Shown here piece by piece: positions 34,018 through 43,974 of a DNA stretch of 64,000 nucleotides. Position numbers and translations under genes: made by a program. The notes below the pieces were generated by a model, which was given only the letters and a program-made list of their open reading frames with translations, searched no databases and was not told the DNA's origin. Source of the DNA: Pseudoalteromonas sp. MMG010 (lineage in GTDB: Bacteria; Pseudomonadota; Gammaproteobacteria; Enterobacterales; Alteromonadaceae). The stretch covers positions 44,971 through 108,970 of the forward strand of contig NZ_JAGJEG010000012.1 in NCBI RefSeq assembly GCF_018100905.1, read 5' to 3'. Position 1 is the first letter of the stretch. Each line of letters opens with the position of its first letter.

Positions 34018-35897
34018 TGACGCATATACTGATAACTCGCCCAGAAGGAAAAGGAATAGCCCTTGCGCAGCAACTTGAGCAGGCAGGTTATCAGGCTACT
34101 TTGTTCCCAGTATTAACATTAACGCATCTCAGTGTCTCTAGCAGTGAGCTAAGTGTACTTATTAACGCCGATAAAATTATTTTTATTTCGCAAGATGCCG
34201 TTGCTGCACTGGCAAAGCTTAAGCCCGATATGAATACAAACGCGCAATTTTATGCTGTTGGCCAGCAAACTGCAGATGCTATTTATGAACACTTTGGTAT
34301 AAAAGCCACCTTGCCTAAGCAGTTTGACTCAGAAGGTTTGCTCGCATTAAAGTCATTAAATAGTGTTGAGCAAACAAACGTTGTATTAGTAAAAGGGCAA
34401 AAGGGACGCCCTGAAATCGGCAAAGTATTAAAGCGCCGTGGTGCCTTTTTAAATAATTTAATCGTTTATAAACGCCAAGCTATTGAGTCAGAAAATACCA
34501 ACTGGACGGACCTCTGGAAAAGTGAACAAGTTGACGGTATAGTCATTACCAGTAATGCTGCCGTTGATGCTATTTTTGATAATGTAAGTATGGCTCAACG
34601 ACAATGGTTAGCGAGCTGCCAATTTTACGTTGCCAGTGAGCGAATTTCTGCATTTTTACAACAACAAAATATAAGCTCAGCGAATATCTTTGTTGCAGCA
34701 GGTGCAAGCGATAATGCGATGTTTAACTGTATTAAGGCGCAAGGTTGTAATATGAATGATAAACACAATACACCGAAAATAAATACACCGGTCACAGCGA
34801 CCACTAAAGCAGATACTACCCGTTCACCTACTTCTTCATCAGCTCCTCAAACAGAAAAAACAGTACCAAATAAGAAGTCACCAAAGGCTAATAATATGAC
34901 TGAGAGTAAAAATCAAAAAGTAAGCAAAGTTGCCACCTTAGCGTTATTAATTTCGTTAATTGTTGCCTCTGGAGTCGGATTTGAGTTTTATCAAAAGTTG
35001 CAAGCAGGTAAAACACAAAACCTAGTATTAAATAACCTAAGTGAAACGAATCAACAGTTAGCGCAAGAAGTAACAGAATTAAAAGCTGCACAAATTAAAT
35101 TACAACGTGCTTTAAGTGAAAGTGAGCAAAATGTCACGCAAGCCTTAAACGAAAATTCACTCCATACTCAGCAGCAGTTATCCGCTGCATTACAGCAAGC
35201 AAAACAGCTCGACTCTGCACTGAACCCGCAGGAGGTAAATAGTTTACAGCGTATGGCTGAATTTAAACTATGGGCTGAAAAAGACTATCAAGGAGCGAGC
35301 GCAGTACTGAAGCGTTTGACCAGTTTGTTAAATGAATATCCAGGCACAGTAGAGTTACGCCAAGCGATCAGTCAAGATATTCAATTGTTAGATGCAATAG
35401 CAGCGGTGCCTGTTGAGGCGATTTATTTTGAGTTAAATAGCGTGCAAAAAAATATCGATCGCTTAGTGTTTAATGCGGTAAATTTACCTAAAGAAGCTAC
35501 ACTTGAAGATGAAACCGCTCTTAGTGAAGATATTGCGGACTGGCAACAAAATTTAGATAACAGTTGGCAGAAAATCTTAGACAGTTTTTTAACTATTCGC
35601 CACCATGAAGGTGAAGTCGTTGCTCCTTTATTAACTGATCAGCAGCGTCATTTAATCAGTCAGCGAATTAAGCTTTATATTACTCAAGCGCAAGATGCTT
35701 TAATGAGTAAGCAAGCCAGCATTTATTTTAATGCCATTGATCAAACTAAGCGTTTAGTCGCCGAATACTTTAAGAAAGATGACAATACGACTCAGGCGGT
35801 TATTAAATCACTTGATGCATTATCACAAGAACCGCTTAACTTTAACCCACAAGTGACCTTGCAAAGTACTGAGCAAGTGAAGGAGTGGATGAAATGA
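34017..35897 (+). CDS. hemDX: Uroporphyrinogen-III synthase fused to HemX
   Basis: A single 626-residue frame covers two proteins that are separate in E. coli. Residues 1 to about 240 are HemD, which cyclises hydroxymethylbilane with ring-D inversion (ILITRPEGKGIALAQQL, VIFISQDAVAALA, VLVKGQKGRPEIGKVL, VITSNAAVDAI). A Thr/Pro/Lys-rich linker follows (about 245-295). HemX then has one membrane helix (about 302-325), a long coiled coil (about 330-400) and a helical periplasmic domain. HemX was once called a methyltransferase but has no such domain. A fused form is annotated in other gammaproteobacteria. An internal ATG at 34752 could also yield HemX alone. Confidence 0.88.
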   Translation: MTHILITRPEGKGIALAQQLEQAGYQATLFPVLTLTHLSVSSSELSVLINADKIIFISQDAVAALAKLKPDMNTNAQFYAVGQQTADAIYEHFGIKATLPKQFDSEGLLALKSLNSVEQTNVVLVKGQKGRPEIGKVLKRRGAFLNNLIVYKRQAIESENTNWTDLWKSEQVDGIVITSNAAVDAIFDNVSMAQRQWLASCQFYVASERISAFLQQQNISSANIFVAAGASDNAMFNCIKAQGCNMNDKHNTPKINTPVTATTKADTTRSPTSSSAPQTEKTVPNKKSPKANNMTESKNQKVSKVATLALLISLIVASGVGFEFYQKLQAGKTQNLVLNNLSETNQQLAQEVTELKAAQIKLQRALSESEQNVTQALNENSLHTQQQLSAALQQAKQLDSALNPQEVNSLQRMAEFKLWAEKDYQGASAVLKRLTSLLNEYPGTVELRQAISQDIQLLDAIAAVPVEAIYFELNSVQKNIDRLVFNAVNLPKEATLEDETALSEDIADWQQNLDNSWQKILDSFLTIRHHEGEVVAPLLTDQQRHLISQRIKLYITQAQDALMSKQASIYFNAIDQTKRLVAEYFKKDDNTTQAVIKSLDALSQEPLNFNPQVTLQSTEQVKEWMK

Positions 35898-37003
35898 TTG
35901 GTTTAATACTATTTATAGTGGCGTTAGTGCTCGTAATGGCCGTGGCACCGTATATATTAGATGAGAAAGGCTATGTACTTATTTCGTTTAATCATACCAC
36001 TATAGAGGGGACTATTATTGGCTTTTGTGGCACGGTAATTCTTGTCTTAATATTTATGTACTTATTATATAAATTAGGGCGATATTTGTGGTCTATTTAC
36101 AGTAAGTCTAAACATCGCTTTTTTGCCAAAGGTGAAGAACGCAAGCAAGCCACAATAGAAAACGCACTATATAGTGCAATCAATGATGACTACGAAGCTT
36201 TAGAGCATGTATTAGCGAATAGTCGTGTGCCAAGCGAATATAAAGATATTAGATTAGCGTTATTAGCAAAGGCTGCATTAGCTAACCAAAAGGTAGAAAA
36301 AGCATTAAGTTACCTAACTGAGATATCGCCAAAACAGCAATTGAAAGTCGCTAAGCTGTGGTTAGCAAGTGGCGAAAGTGGCATGATAGAACCGCAATTG
36401 AAGGTTTTAGCCGAACATAAAAAAGCCAGTGTGTTAGAGCTAAAGCTATACAGTGAGGTATTAGTTCAACAACAGCATTGGGATAAATTAGACGCATTAT
36501 TACCTCGCTTAGTACGAAAAAAGGTATTTGTTGAAAATCAGTGGGACGCGATATTTACACAATATTTTTCAAGTATTGATAGCCTAGATAAAACTACTAA
36601 ATTTCGTGCTTTACCAAAAAAATTACAACCGTTGGCCGAAACCGCTTACTGGCAAACTATGATTAATGCAGGGTTAATTGCTGAAATAGAACCCGCACTC
36701 ATTAAGCTATTTAAACAACAGCAATATAAACAACTGGCTACATTATTAATTAGTATCCCCAGTGGTGAAGCCACTAAGTTATATATGTGCCTACAAGAGA
36801 GCTTAAAAAAAGATGATAGCAATACAGCGTTATTACTTTCATTAGCTTGTCTAGCGAATGCACAAGGTGATTATGACTTAGCTGCAAGGGTGTTTGATAA
36901 GGCATTAAATAGCGATAATAAAGAGCGCTATATACAGCAAGCAACACTTAGCTATAAACAAAGCTCGCAACCCGAGAAAGCACTCATTTTATACAATAAG
37001 TAA
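35894..37003 (+). CDS. hemY: HemY, TPR-containing inner-membrane haem-operon protein
   Basis: A 369-residue protein of the proteobacterial HemY family, unrelated to protoporphyrinogen oxidase HemY of Gram-positive bacteria. Two N-terminal membrane helices (about 1-22 and 37-60) precede cytoplasmic or periplasmic TPR-like helices (about 90-365). It is conserved with hemX; the exact role in haem synthesis is unproven. The ATG overlaps the HemX stop (ATGA), with AGGAG 8 bases upstream; in-frame starts at 35885 and 35888 are less well placed. Confidence 0.9.
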   Translation: MIGLILFIVALVLVMAVAPYILDEKGYVLISFNHTTIEGTIIGFCGTVILVLIFMYLLYKLGRYLWSIYSKSKHRFFAKGEERKQATIENALYSAINDDYEALEHVLANSRVPSEYKDIRLALLAKAALANQKVEKALSYLTEISPKQQLKVAKLWLASGESGMIEPQLKVLAEHKKASVLELKLYSEVLVQQQHWDKLDALLPRLVRKKVFVENQWDAIFTQYFSSIDSLDKTTKFRALPKKLQPLAETAYWQTMINAGLIAEIEPALIKLFKQQQYKQLATLLISIPSGEATKLYMCLQESLKKDDSNTALLLSLACLANAQGDYDLAARVFDKALNSDNKERYIQQATLSYKQSSQPEKALILYNK

Positions 37004-37030
37004 CACTTCATTTCATGCAGGAGTACAAGG

Positions 37031-39733
37031 TTGAAAAAGCACATACTACTCACACTTTGTTTATCCTGCAGCTATTTCATTACGGGTTTCAGTAGTATTG
37101 AATTACTTGCAATTGATGGCTATGCAGTCGCATCGTGGCCTCCTTCAGGGATTGCATTAGGAGGAATGTTATTGTGGGGAAGGCATGCTATTTTGGGTGT
37201 CTTAATTGGCGCTTTTGTTACAAACTTCCTTCACTTAGAGGCCGCTGCCGATATTTTTTATTGGCCTACTTTTTTTCAAGCATTAGGCGTTGCGCTTGCG
37301 GCCACATTACAAGCTTGGTTGGGCGCTTATCTTATCATTAACGTGATTAAATCACCTTTAAACCTCTCCTCATTAAAGCACAGCATACAAAGTTTATTAG
37401 TCGCAGGCCCGCTTTGTTGTGTCATTAGCGCATTGGTTGGAAGCTGTTTATTAGTCGCAAATAATGTTATCCCGATAGAAGCCGCTTTTGACAACTTCTT
37501 TGCTTGGTGGATTGGTGACAGTATCGGTGTATTAATCTTTACTACATTAATGTTAGCGGCTTTTAAATATAAAAAAATGCGACACCGAGTGCAGGTAATT
37601 ATTCCCTCATTAGTTATTTATTTAATTATTAGTGTTAGTTTTTATGGAGTGTCGAGCATAAAAAAAGAAAAGGACTTGCAAAAAAAAGAAGCTAAAGCAC
37701 TCAATGCACACGTAAATGTTATTAATAAAATAAAAGAAATCCAAACTCATTTAGCGTTATTAACGAGCTTTTTTGAAAGTAGTGAGGGAGTAAGCTATCA
37801 AGAATTTAAGCAATTTACGGCTACACAGCTTAATTATAGTAAAGAGATTATTGCCTTTGAATGGGTTCCTTATATTACTGCACAAGGTTTAAATGACATA
37901 AAGCAATTGCAAGGCATTGAAGAGCCGAATAAGTTTTATGTGAAAGAAAAAAATACGAGTGGTGATTGGCAAGCTGTAACGAAAAGAGACTTTTACTTTC
38001 CGGTTTACTATGTTCACCCGCTAGAAGGGAATGAAAATGCACTCGGGTTTGATTTAGCATCGAATTTGACAAGACGAGATGCCTTATTAAAAGCAAAATC
38101 GTTAAATGAGTTGGTGTTAAGTGAGCCGATAACATTAGTGCAAAAAATGGGTGAAGTAGGGGTACTATTTTTACGCCCTGTATTTAGACGTTCGCCAGCG
38201 GGGCGTGAGTTTAAAGGATTTACAGTTGCTGTTGTTAGCGCCAATAAATTAGCAAATTTCTTACGTTTAAATGAAAATACAAATATAACCGTCAGCATTT
38301 ACGATGTAACCGACAGTGATCATACTCGTACAATTTATAAAACCAGTACAGAAGGTAAAACCCACTTAAAAAGCGATAAACTTTCTTTAGGTAAGCGTGT
38401 CTGGAAAATTGAGCTATATGAGCCATTAACTCAAGTATCGTGGTTTATTTTCTGGATTGCACAGATTGCAGGTATGTTATTTGTGTGGTTATTAATTACG
38501 TTTTTAATTTCAGTAACCAGTACAAATATAAGAATTAGAGAACAAGTAGCTAAGCAAACACATAATTTACGCTTAGAAAAACAAAAATCTGATCAAGCGA
38601 GTAAAATTAAAAGCCAGTTTTTAGCGAATATGAGTCACGAGGTGCGCACCCCTATAAACGGGATTAAGGGGTTGCATTATTTAGCTTTACAACAAAATAA
38701 TTGGCAACAAGCTAAACATTATATTGAGCAAGCTGATGGCGCATTAAGTGTATTGCTCAGAGTGCTTAACGACGTACTCGACTTTTCTAAGATGGAAGCA
38801 GGAAAATTAGACTTAATACAAGAGCCCATCAATTTAACCCATTTAATGACTGAGGTTTCGAGTTTAACTCAATTTGAAATAGATATTAAATCCTTGTCTT
38901 TTGATATTAAGAATGACACCCAACCAGGTACTTTAATTGATACCGATCCAATTCGGTTGAAGCAGATACTCCTTAACTTACTCAATAATGCTATAAAGTT
39001 TACCAATACCGGCAGTATTACATTAAAAGTGTGGCAAGAAGACAAAATGACTTGGTTTAGTGTGGCAGATACGGGGATTGGTATAGATAAAAAAGTACAA
39101 AATAAGTTGTTTCAACCTTTTTCACAAGAAGATAGTTCAACATCTCGTCAATTTGGCGGAACGGGCCTAGGTTTAAGTATTTGTAAAAAGTTGGTTGAAT
39201 TAATGGGCGGCACCATTGAAGTAACTAGCCGCAAAGGAGAGGGCGCTACATTTACATTTAGTATTCCTATGGATTCTCCATTACCACCTGCTGAGTTTGC
39301 AGGTATACCTCACCAAGATATTGATATTAGTAATATATCTTTTGCGCAGTATAAAGTTTTATTAGTAGAAGACAATCCATTAAACCAGCATGTCGCCAGT
39401 GCAATTTTGAAAACAAAACAGTGTGTTCCAGATATTGCTAGTGATGGGGCTGAAGCAATAAAAAAATTAACGACAGAAAATTATGATGCTGTATTAATGG
39501 ATATTCAAATGCCGAATATGGATGGTTTACAAGCGACAAAAGTAATCAGAAATGAACTTGGTTTTACAGATTTAATAATTATTGGCTTATCGGCAAATGC
39601 CCATGATGAAGACATTGATAAAGCATTAGCTTGCGGTATGAATTGCTATATAACTAAGCCAATAGAGGCAAATATCTTATTTAAAACACTTTGGTCCTAT
39701 TTATCAGAAGAAAAGCAGACATATGACCGCTAA
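37031..39733 (+). CDS. MASE1-CHASE hybrid histidine kinase
   Basis: A 900-residue membrane hybrid kinase. Residues 1-205 form a multi-helix MASE1 sensor (VASWPPSGIALGGMLLWG). A CHASE domain (about 230-450, with EIIAFEWVPYI and RRDALLKA) sits outside the membrane, and a further helix lies near 475-495. HisKA contains His536 (MSHEVRTP); the ATPase shows LLNNAIKFT, DTGIGI and GGTGLGLSI. The single receiver has phospho-acceptor Asp824 (LMDIQMPNMDG). The start is TTG at 37031, supported by CAGGAG 7 bases upstream and no nearby ATG in frame. No HPt or partner gene is adjacent. It follows hemY by 27 bases, so may be read from the haem operon. Confidence 0.88.
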   Translation: MKKHILLTLCLSCSYFITGFSSIELLAIDGYAVASWPPSGIALGGMLLWGRHAILGVLIGAFVTNFLHLEAAADIFYWPTFFQALGVALAATLQAWLGAYLIINVIKSPLNLSSLKHSIQSLLVAGPLCCVISALVGSCLLVANNVIPIEAAFDNFFAWWIGDSIGVLIFTTLMLAAFKYKKMRHRVQVIIPSLVIYLIISVSFYGVSSIKKEKDLQKKEAKALNAHVNVINKIKEIQTHLALLTSFFESSEGVSYQEFKQFTATQLNYSKEIIAFEWVPYITAQGLNDIKQLQGIEEPNKFYVKEKNTSGDWQAVTKRDFYFPVYYVHPLEGNENALGFDLASNLTRRDALLKAKSLNELVLSEPITLVQKMGEVGVLFLRPVFRRSPAGREFKGFTVAVVSANKLANFLRLNENTNITVSIYDVTDSDHTRTIYKTSTEGKTHLKSDKLSLGKRVWKIELYEPLTQVSWFIFWIAQIAGMLFVWLLITFLISVTSTNIRIREQVAKQTHNLRLEKQKSDQASKIKSQFLANMSHEVRTPINGIKGLHYLALQQNNWQQAKHYIEQADGALSVLLRVLNDVLDFSKMEAGKLDLIQEPINLTHLMTEVSSLTQFEIDIKSLSFDIKNDTQPGTLIDTDPIRLKQILLNLLNNAIKFTNTGSITLKVWQEDKMTWFSVADTGIGIDKKVQNKLFQPFSQEDSSTSRQFGGTGLGLSICKKLVELMGGTIEVTSRKGEGATFTFSIPMDSPLPPAEFAGIPHQDIDISNISFAQYKVLLVEDNPLNQHVASAILKTKQCVPDIASDGAEAIKKLTTENYDAVLMDIQMPNMDGLQATKVIRNELGFTDLIIIGLSANAHDEDIDKALACGMNCYITKPIEANILFKTLWSYLSEEKQTYDR

Positions 39734-39810
39734 ATTTAATTTTAAACGTATTAGACTCTAATCACTGTATCTGCGTTTTATGCGCTCAAATTAACTAACT
39801 GAGAACAAAA

Positions 39811-40812
39811 ATGATCAATAAAAAGCTCCCTTTGTTAGATATACATCGTCACCTTGATGGTAACGTTCGTGCGCAAACTATTTTAGATTTAGGGCGTCAG
39901 TTTAATATTGAATTACCTGCTAATAATGTTGAAGACTTAATTAAGCATGTACAAGTAATTGACCCTGAACCCGATTTAATGGCTTTTTTACAAAAGCTCG
40001 ATTGGGGCGTGGCAGTGCTAGGCGATTACGATGCATGTAGACGCATAGCAATCGAAAATATTGAAGATGCACAAGCTCAAGGATTAGATTATGTGGAGCT
40101 GCGTTTTAGTCCTTATTACATGGCACAAAGCCAGGGACTGCATCCTCAAGGTGTTGTAGAAGCTGTGGTTGATGGTATTCGAAGTGCCACCAAAGACAGT
40201 AAAGTGAAAGCAAACCTGATAGGGATTTTATCGCGCACTTATGGTGTTAAAGTATGTCAGCAAGAGCTTGATGCTTTATTAGCATTTAAAAACGATTTAG
40301 TGGCTGTTGATTTAGCAGGTAATGAGGTCGGGTTCCCAGGACCGTTATTTGTTGAGCACTTTAAGCAAGTACGTGATGCGTACTTAGCCGCAACGATTCA
40401 TGCCGGCGAGGCACTCGGGGCGCAAAGTATTTGGCAAGCGATTAATGAGTTAGGCGCCAGCAGAATTGGTCACGGGGTAAAAGCCATTGAAGACCCTGCA
40501 CTTATGGACTACTTACGCGATAACCGCATTGGTATTGAGTCGTGTTTAACCAGTAATATTCAAACAAGTACTGTTGATAATTTAGTAAACCACCCACTTA
40601 AACGCTTTTTAGAACATGGCATTTTAGCGTGTATAAATACCGATGACCCTGCGGTTGAAGGTATTGAAATAGCGCATGAATATACCGTAGCGGCACCTGC
40701 TGCTGGGTTATCAGCTAGCGAAATTGAATTAGCACAGAAAAATGCTTTAGAAATAGCCTATTTAAGTGAAACAGACAAGCAGCAATTAAAGGAAACCGCG
40801 GCTGCTCGTTAA
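39811..40812 (+). CDS. add: Adenosine deaminase
   Basis: A 333-residue zinc enzyme deaminating adenosine to inosine in purine salvage. The metal-binding HRHLDG motif is at residues 12-17, the later His in IHAGEALG, the catalytic His/Glu region in [11 protein letters not shown], and the Asp pair in CINTDDPAV. Length and motifs are typical. GAGAA precedes the ATG. A strong bidirectional terminator follows the stop. Confidence 0.95.
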   Translation: MINKKLPLLDIHRHLDGNVRAQTILDLGRQFNIELPANNVEDLIKHVQVIDPEPDLMAFLQKLDWGVAVLGDYDACRRIAIENIEDAQAQGLDYVELRFSPYYMAQSQGLHPQGVVEAVVDGIRSATKDSKVKANLIGILSRTYGVKVCQQELDALLAFKNDLVAVDLAGNEVGFPGPLFVEHFKQVRDAYLAATIHAGEALGAQSIWQAINELGASRIGHGVKAIEDPALMDYLRDNRIGIESCLTSNIQTSTVDNLVNHPLKRFLEHGILACINTDDPAVEGIEIAHEYTVAAPAAGLSASEIELAQKNALEIAYLSETDKQQLKETAAAR

Positions 40813-40815
40813 ATA

Positions 40816-40840
40816 ATAAAGCACGCAAAGCGTGCTTTAT
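40816..40840. terminator. Bidirectional intrinsic terminator between add and the CBS gene
   Basis: A perfect stem of at least 10 bp, TAAAGCACGC (40817-40826) with GCGTGCTTTA (40830-40839), over an AAA loop, flanked by AT-rich sequence on both sides. It serves the convergent add and CBS-protein genes. Confidence 0.85.
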
Positions 40841-40872
40841 ATCAACAAAAAACAGGTTATGGGCTTTTCATA

Positions 40873-41286
40873 TTATGAATGAGATTGGCAGCTAAGATAG
40901 TGCTCAAATAGCGCTTTTAAAATATCACTACGATTAATTAAACCCACTACTTTTGTGCCATCAACGACAGGGTAGTTTTTGGGTTTGTTGGTTTTCATAT
41001 TCTCTGCTAATTCTATAATATTGGTGTCACTACTTACCGTTACAACGTCAGTTTGCATTAGTTGCTTAACTTTCACTACCCCTTCACAAAAATAACTATT
41101 TTGCATTAAAGGTTGCAATAACTCTTGCTCAGAAATAAATCCGACCAAGCATTTATCTTCATTAAATACCGGTGCACCAATTAAATCAAACTTTTGTAAT
41201 TCAGTAATGGCCACGGTCATTTCTGTTTCTGGAGTAATGGTTGGCAACTTACGTTGCATAAAGTCTTTTACTTTTGTGTTTAGCAT
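40873..41286 (-). CDS. Two-CBS-domain protein
   Basis: A 137-residue protein made of a CBS pair (about 1-65 and 75-130). CBS pairs bind adenosine nucleotides and act as energy or ligand sensors. Visible repeats are VKDFMQRKLPTITPETEM and VKQLMQTDVVTVSSDTNI, each followed by a GAPV.../NYPVVDG... half. No enzymatic domain is attached. GGGAGAG serves the ATG at 41286, so the longer in-frame start at 41316 is not favoured. What it regulates is unknown. Confidence 0.88.
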   Translation of the reverse strand: MLNTKVKDFMQRKLPTITPETEMTVAITELQKFDLIGAPVFNEDKCLVGFISEQELLQPLMQNSYFCEGVVKVKQLMQTDVVTVSSDTNIIELAENMKTNKPKNYPVVDGTKVVGLINRSDILKALFEHYLSCQSHS

Positions 41287-41316
41287 GTGGGTCTCTCCCG
41301 CTGAATGTCTAAACAA

Positions 41317-41635
41317 AGTATGGGTTAATTATATTGATTTAGGAAATTGTTTATATTGATAATAACGATAGGTAATATCTATTAAGAATAAGGTTAAAGT
41401 TATTTCTATCAATAGTAAAAACCACATTTTATTCGCAAGGGCGTAAATAACCTATAGTAAGCTGTATGGAAAAAGAGCGTTATTGCAGTGTTTTAGAGTG
41501 TGTTAGGTACATTATTTATGTGGGGTTATGACCTATGTTAATGCTCTTATTTAAAGGCGCTTAGGAAATCATAAATGAGAGTTGAGAATGTGAGTAACCA
41601 GTTTAATGTTAACCTGGTTACTGTTGAAGCGACTT
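41317..41635. other. Intergenic region without a recognised gene
   Basis: About 320 AT-rich bases between the CBS-protein start and the fre stop. It holds an imperfect hairpin (AGTAACCAG at 41593 with CTGGTTACT at 41614) that may help end fre transcription, though it lacks a T run. It presumably also contains the CBS-gene promoter. No RNA gene or credible coding frame was seen. Confidence 0.6.
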
Positions 41636-42349
41636 TTATTTTATAAAGGCAAATGCATCGGCGTACATATTTTCGCGAATAGCGCCATGAGCAATAAAGT
41701 CATCACGTACAATACCTATCATGTCAAAACGTCCAGCCATGTAAATATCATAAGGTGCTAGCGATGCAATATCTGTCATCACTGCTTTGTGCACAAAGCC
41801 CGTTTTTCCTTGCCATGTATCTGTAGGGTTTTCTACTACAGGAACAAATTGAAAATTTTCATGGCTGTTTGCCCATGTTTGCATTTCGTTATGCGCATAT
41901 AAAGCCGATTCATCACGTACACCCCAATAAAAAAGGACTGGGCGTTCGCAGTTTATTTCACTTAAATGATCAGCCATAGACTTAGCATAAGAAAAACCAG
42001 TGCCGCCTGCTAATAATATAATAGGGCGCTGGCATTGCAGACGAAGTTGAGAAATACCTAAGCCGGTTTCAATCGTTACTTTTTCACCGTTTTGGTGTGC
42101 GCTGCGTAAATGTTCAAGCGTTTGCATAGCGTATGAATCCGCTGCTGATGCGCCAATATGTAGTTCAAGTTCATCACATTGAGAGGGGCGACTTGCAATC
42201 GAAAATGCACGTTTATCTTTTTCGCCTAGGACGACTTGTAAGTATTGTCCGGCTTCAAATGTAACACTTTCAATCGGTTTTAAAATCACTTTATGAACAA
42301 ATTCAGTAAGCGGGCTGATAGCAACAACTTCAGCATGTAATGTTTGCAT
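41636..42349 (-). CDS. fre: NAD(P)H-flavin reductase
   Basis: A 237-residue ferredoxin-reductase-family enzyme that reduces free flavins with NAD(P)H. The flavin-binding motif is RAFSIASRPS, the nucleotide-binding glycine motif is LAGGTGFSYAKSM, and the C-terminal AGRFDMIGIVRDD segment fits Fre/LuxG relatives. Reduced flavin supports iron release, the luciferase reaction in relatives and other reductions. It follows ubiD in the same direction, the order seen in E. coli (ubiD-fre), with a 97-base gap. Confidence 0.93.
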   Translation of the reverse strand: MQTLHAEVVAISPLTEFVHKVILKPIESVTFEAGQYLQVVLGEKDKRAFSIASRPSQCDELELHIGASAADSYAMQTLEHLRSAHQNGEKVTIETGLGISQLRLQCQRPIILLAGGTGFSYAKSMADHLSEINCERPVLFYWGVRDESALYAHNEMQTWANSHENFQFVPVVENPTDTWQGKTGFVHKAVMTDIASLAPYDIYMAGRFDMIGIVRDDFIAHGAIRENMYADAFAFIK

Positions 42350-42446
42350 GTTTTACCTTTTTAGCTGCACTTTTGCAGATACGCACTCGAATAGCTCGAT
42401 TCTAGCATATCTGCAAGATGAGTTTACAGTGTGTTAATTACTCAAT

Positions 42447-43913
42447 TTATAGAATATCGAGACTTTGCCAAATTTCATCTACACGATCTTTTACCGCTTT
42501 ATCCATTACGATAGGTTCACCCCATTCACGGTCAGTTTCACCAGGCCATTTATTGGTTGCATCCATTCCCATTTTTGAGCCTAATCCCGAAACTGGCGAG
42601 GCAAAGTCGAGGTAATCAATCGGAGTGTTTTCTATTAAAGTAGTGTCGCGAGCAGGGTCCATGCGTGTGGTTATTGCCCAGATCACATCATTCCAATCGC
42701 GGGCATTGATATCGTCATCGCATACAATTACAAATTTAGTGTACATAAACTGACGTAAAAATGACCATACTCCCATCATGACCCGCTTGGCATGTCCGGG
42801 ATATTGTTTTTTCATGGTAACAACGGCCATGCGATACGAACACCCTTCAGGAGGTAAATAAAAATCTTCAATTTCAGGAAATTGTTTTTGTAATATAGGT
42901 ACAAATACTTCGTTTAATGCCACACCAAGTATTGCGGGTTCGTCAGGTGGACGACCGGTAAACGTGCTGTGATAGATTGGATCTTTACGCTGTGTGATAT
43001 GAGTGACTGTCATAACAGGAAATTCATCAACTTCGTTATAATAACCTGTGTGATCACCATAAGGGCCTTCGGGTGCCATTTCACCAGGCATGATATGACC
43101 CTCTAACACAATTTCGGCCGTGGCCGGAACCTGTAAATCGTTAGATATAGACTTCACAACCTGTGTTTTGCTACCACGTAATAACCCTGCAAAGGCATAT
43201 TCACTTAATGTATCTGGTACCGGTGTAACCGCTCCCAATATGGTGGCGGGATCTGCACCAAGTGCAACCGATACCGGGTAGGGTTCACCTGGATGCTCTT
43301 TACACCATTCTTGAAAATCAAGTGCCCCGCCACGATGCGATAGCCAGCGCATAATAATTTTATTTTTACCTAAGAGTTGTTGACGATAAATACCTAAATT
43401 TTGACGCTTTTTGTAAGGCCCTTTGGTAATAGTTAAACCCCAAGTAATTAATGGCGCGGCATCGCCTGGCCAGCAATGTTGAATGGGGAGTTTTGTTAAA
43501 TCTACATCATCGCCTTGCAAAACAACCTGTTGGCAGGGAGCTTTTTTTACTTCTTTAGCAGGCATATTAAGTACTTGCTTATATACAGGCAGTTGGCCTA
43601 AGGCTTCTTTTATGCCCTTTGGAGGCTCAGGTTCTTTTAAAAAGGCGAGCAACTTACCTACTTCACGCAGTTCGCTTACATCTTTTTGTCCCATTCCCAT
43701 TGCTACGCGTTTGGGGGTGCCAAATAAGTTAGCTAGCACCGGCATATCAAAGCCTTTTGGGTTTTCAAATAGTAGCGCAGGGCCTTCAGCACGGAGCGTG
43801 CGGTCGGCAATTTCTGTCATTTCTAAATAGGTATCGATTTCTTGGCTAATGCGCTTAAGCTCGCCTTGTTTCTCTAGTAAATCGATAAAATCGCGAAGGT
43901 CTGTATATTTCAT
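42447..43913 (-). CDS. ubiD: 3-octaprenyl-4-hydroxybenzoate decarboxylase
   Basis: A 488-residue prenylated-FMN-dependent decarboxylase of ubiquinone synthesis. The N-terminal [20 protein letters not shown], the conserved [12 protein letters not shown] with the catalytic Glu/Asp region, and the C-terminal [12 protein letters not shown] are all present. It needs the cofactor from UbiX, not encoded in this window. The length agrees with the family. Upstream of fre in the same direction. Confidence 0.96.
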   Translation of the reverse strand: MKYTDLRDFIDLLEKQGELKRISQEIDTYLEMTEIADRTLRAEGPALLFENPKGFDMPVLANLFGTPKRVAMGMGQKDVSELREVGKLLAFLKEPEPPKGIKEALGQLPVYKQVLNMPAKEVKKAPCQQVVLQGDDVDLTKLPIQHCWPGDAAPLITWGLTITKGPYKKRQNLGIYRQQLLGKNKIIMRWLSHRGGALDFQEWCKEHPGEPYPVSVALGADPATILGAVTPVPDTLSEYAFAGLLRGSKTQVVKSISNDLQVPATAEIVLEGHIMPGEMAPEGPYGDHTGYYNEVDEFPVMTVTHITQRKDPIYHSTFTGRPPDEPAILGVALNEVFVPILQKQFPEIEDFYLPPEGCSYRMAVVTMKKQYPGHAKRVMMGVWSFLRQFMYTKFVIVCDDDINARDWNDVIWAITTRMDPARDTTLIENTPIDYLDFASPVSGLGSKMGMDATNKWPGETDREWGEPIVMDKAVKDRVDEIWQSLDIL

Positions 43914-43974
43914 TTTCGGCTACTTTAAAGCTTAAATATGCCTTCATTATACCCAGTTACTGCCCAGCAAGTCA

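Noticed and set aside
41575..41646. A 23-codon plus-strand ORF with AGGA upstream, in the gap before fre
   Set aside because: It runs into the fre stop, contains the hairpin arms and has no protein-like features; the ribosome site is weak.
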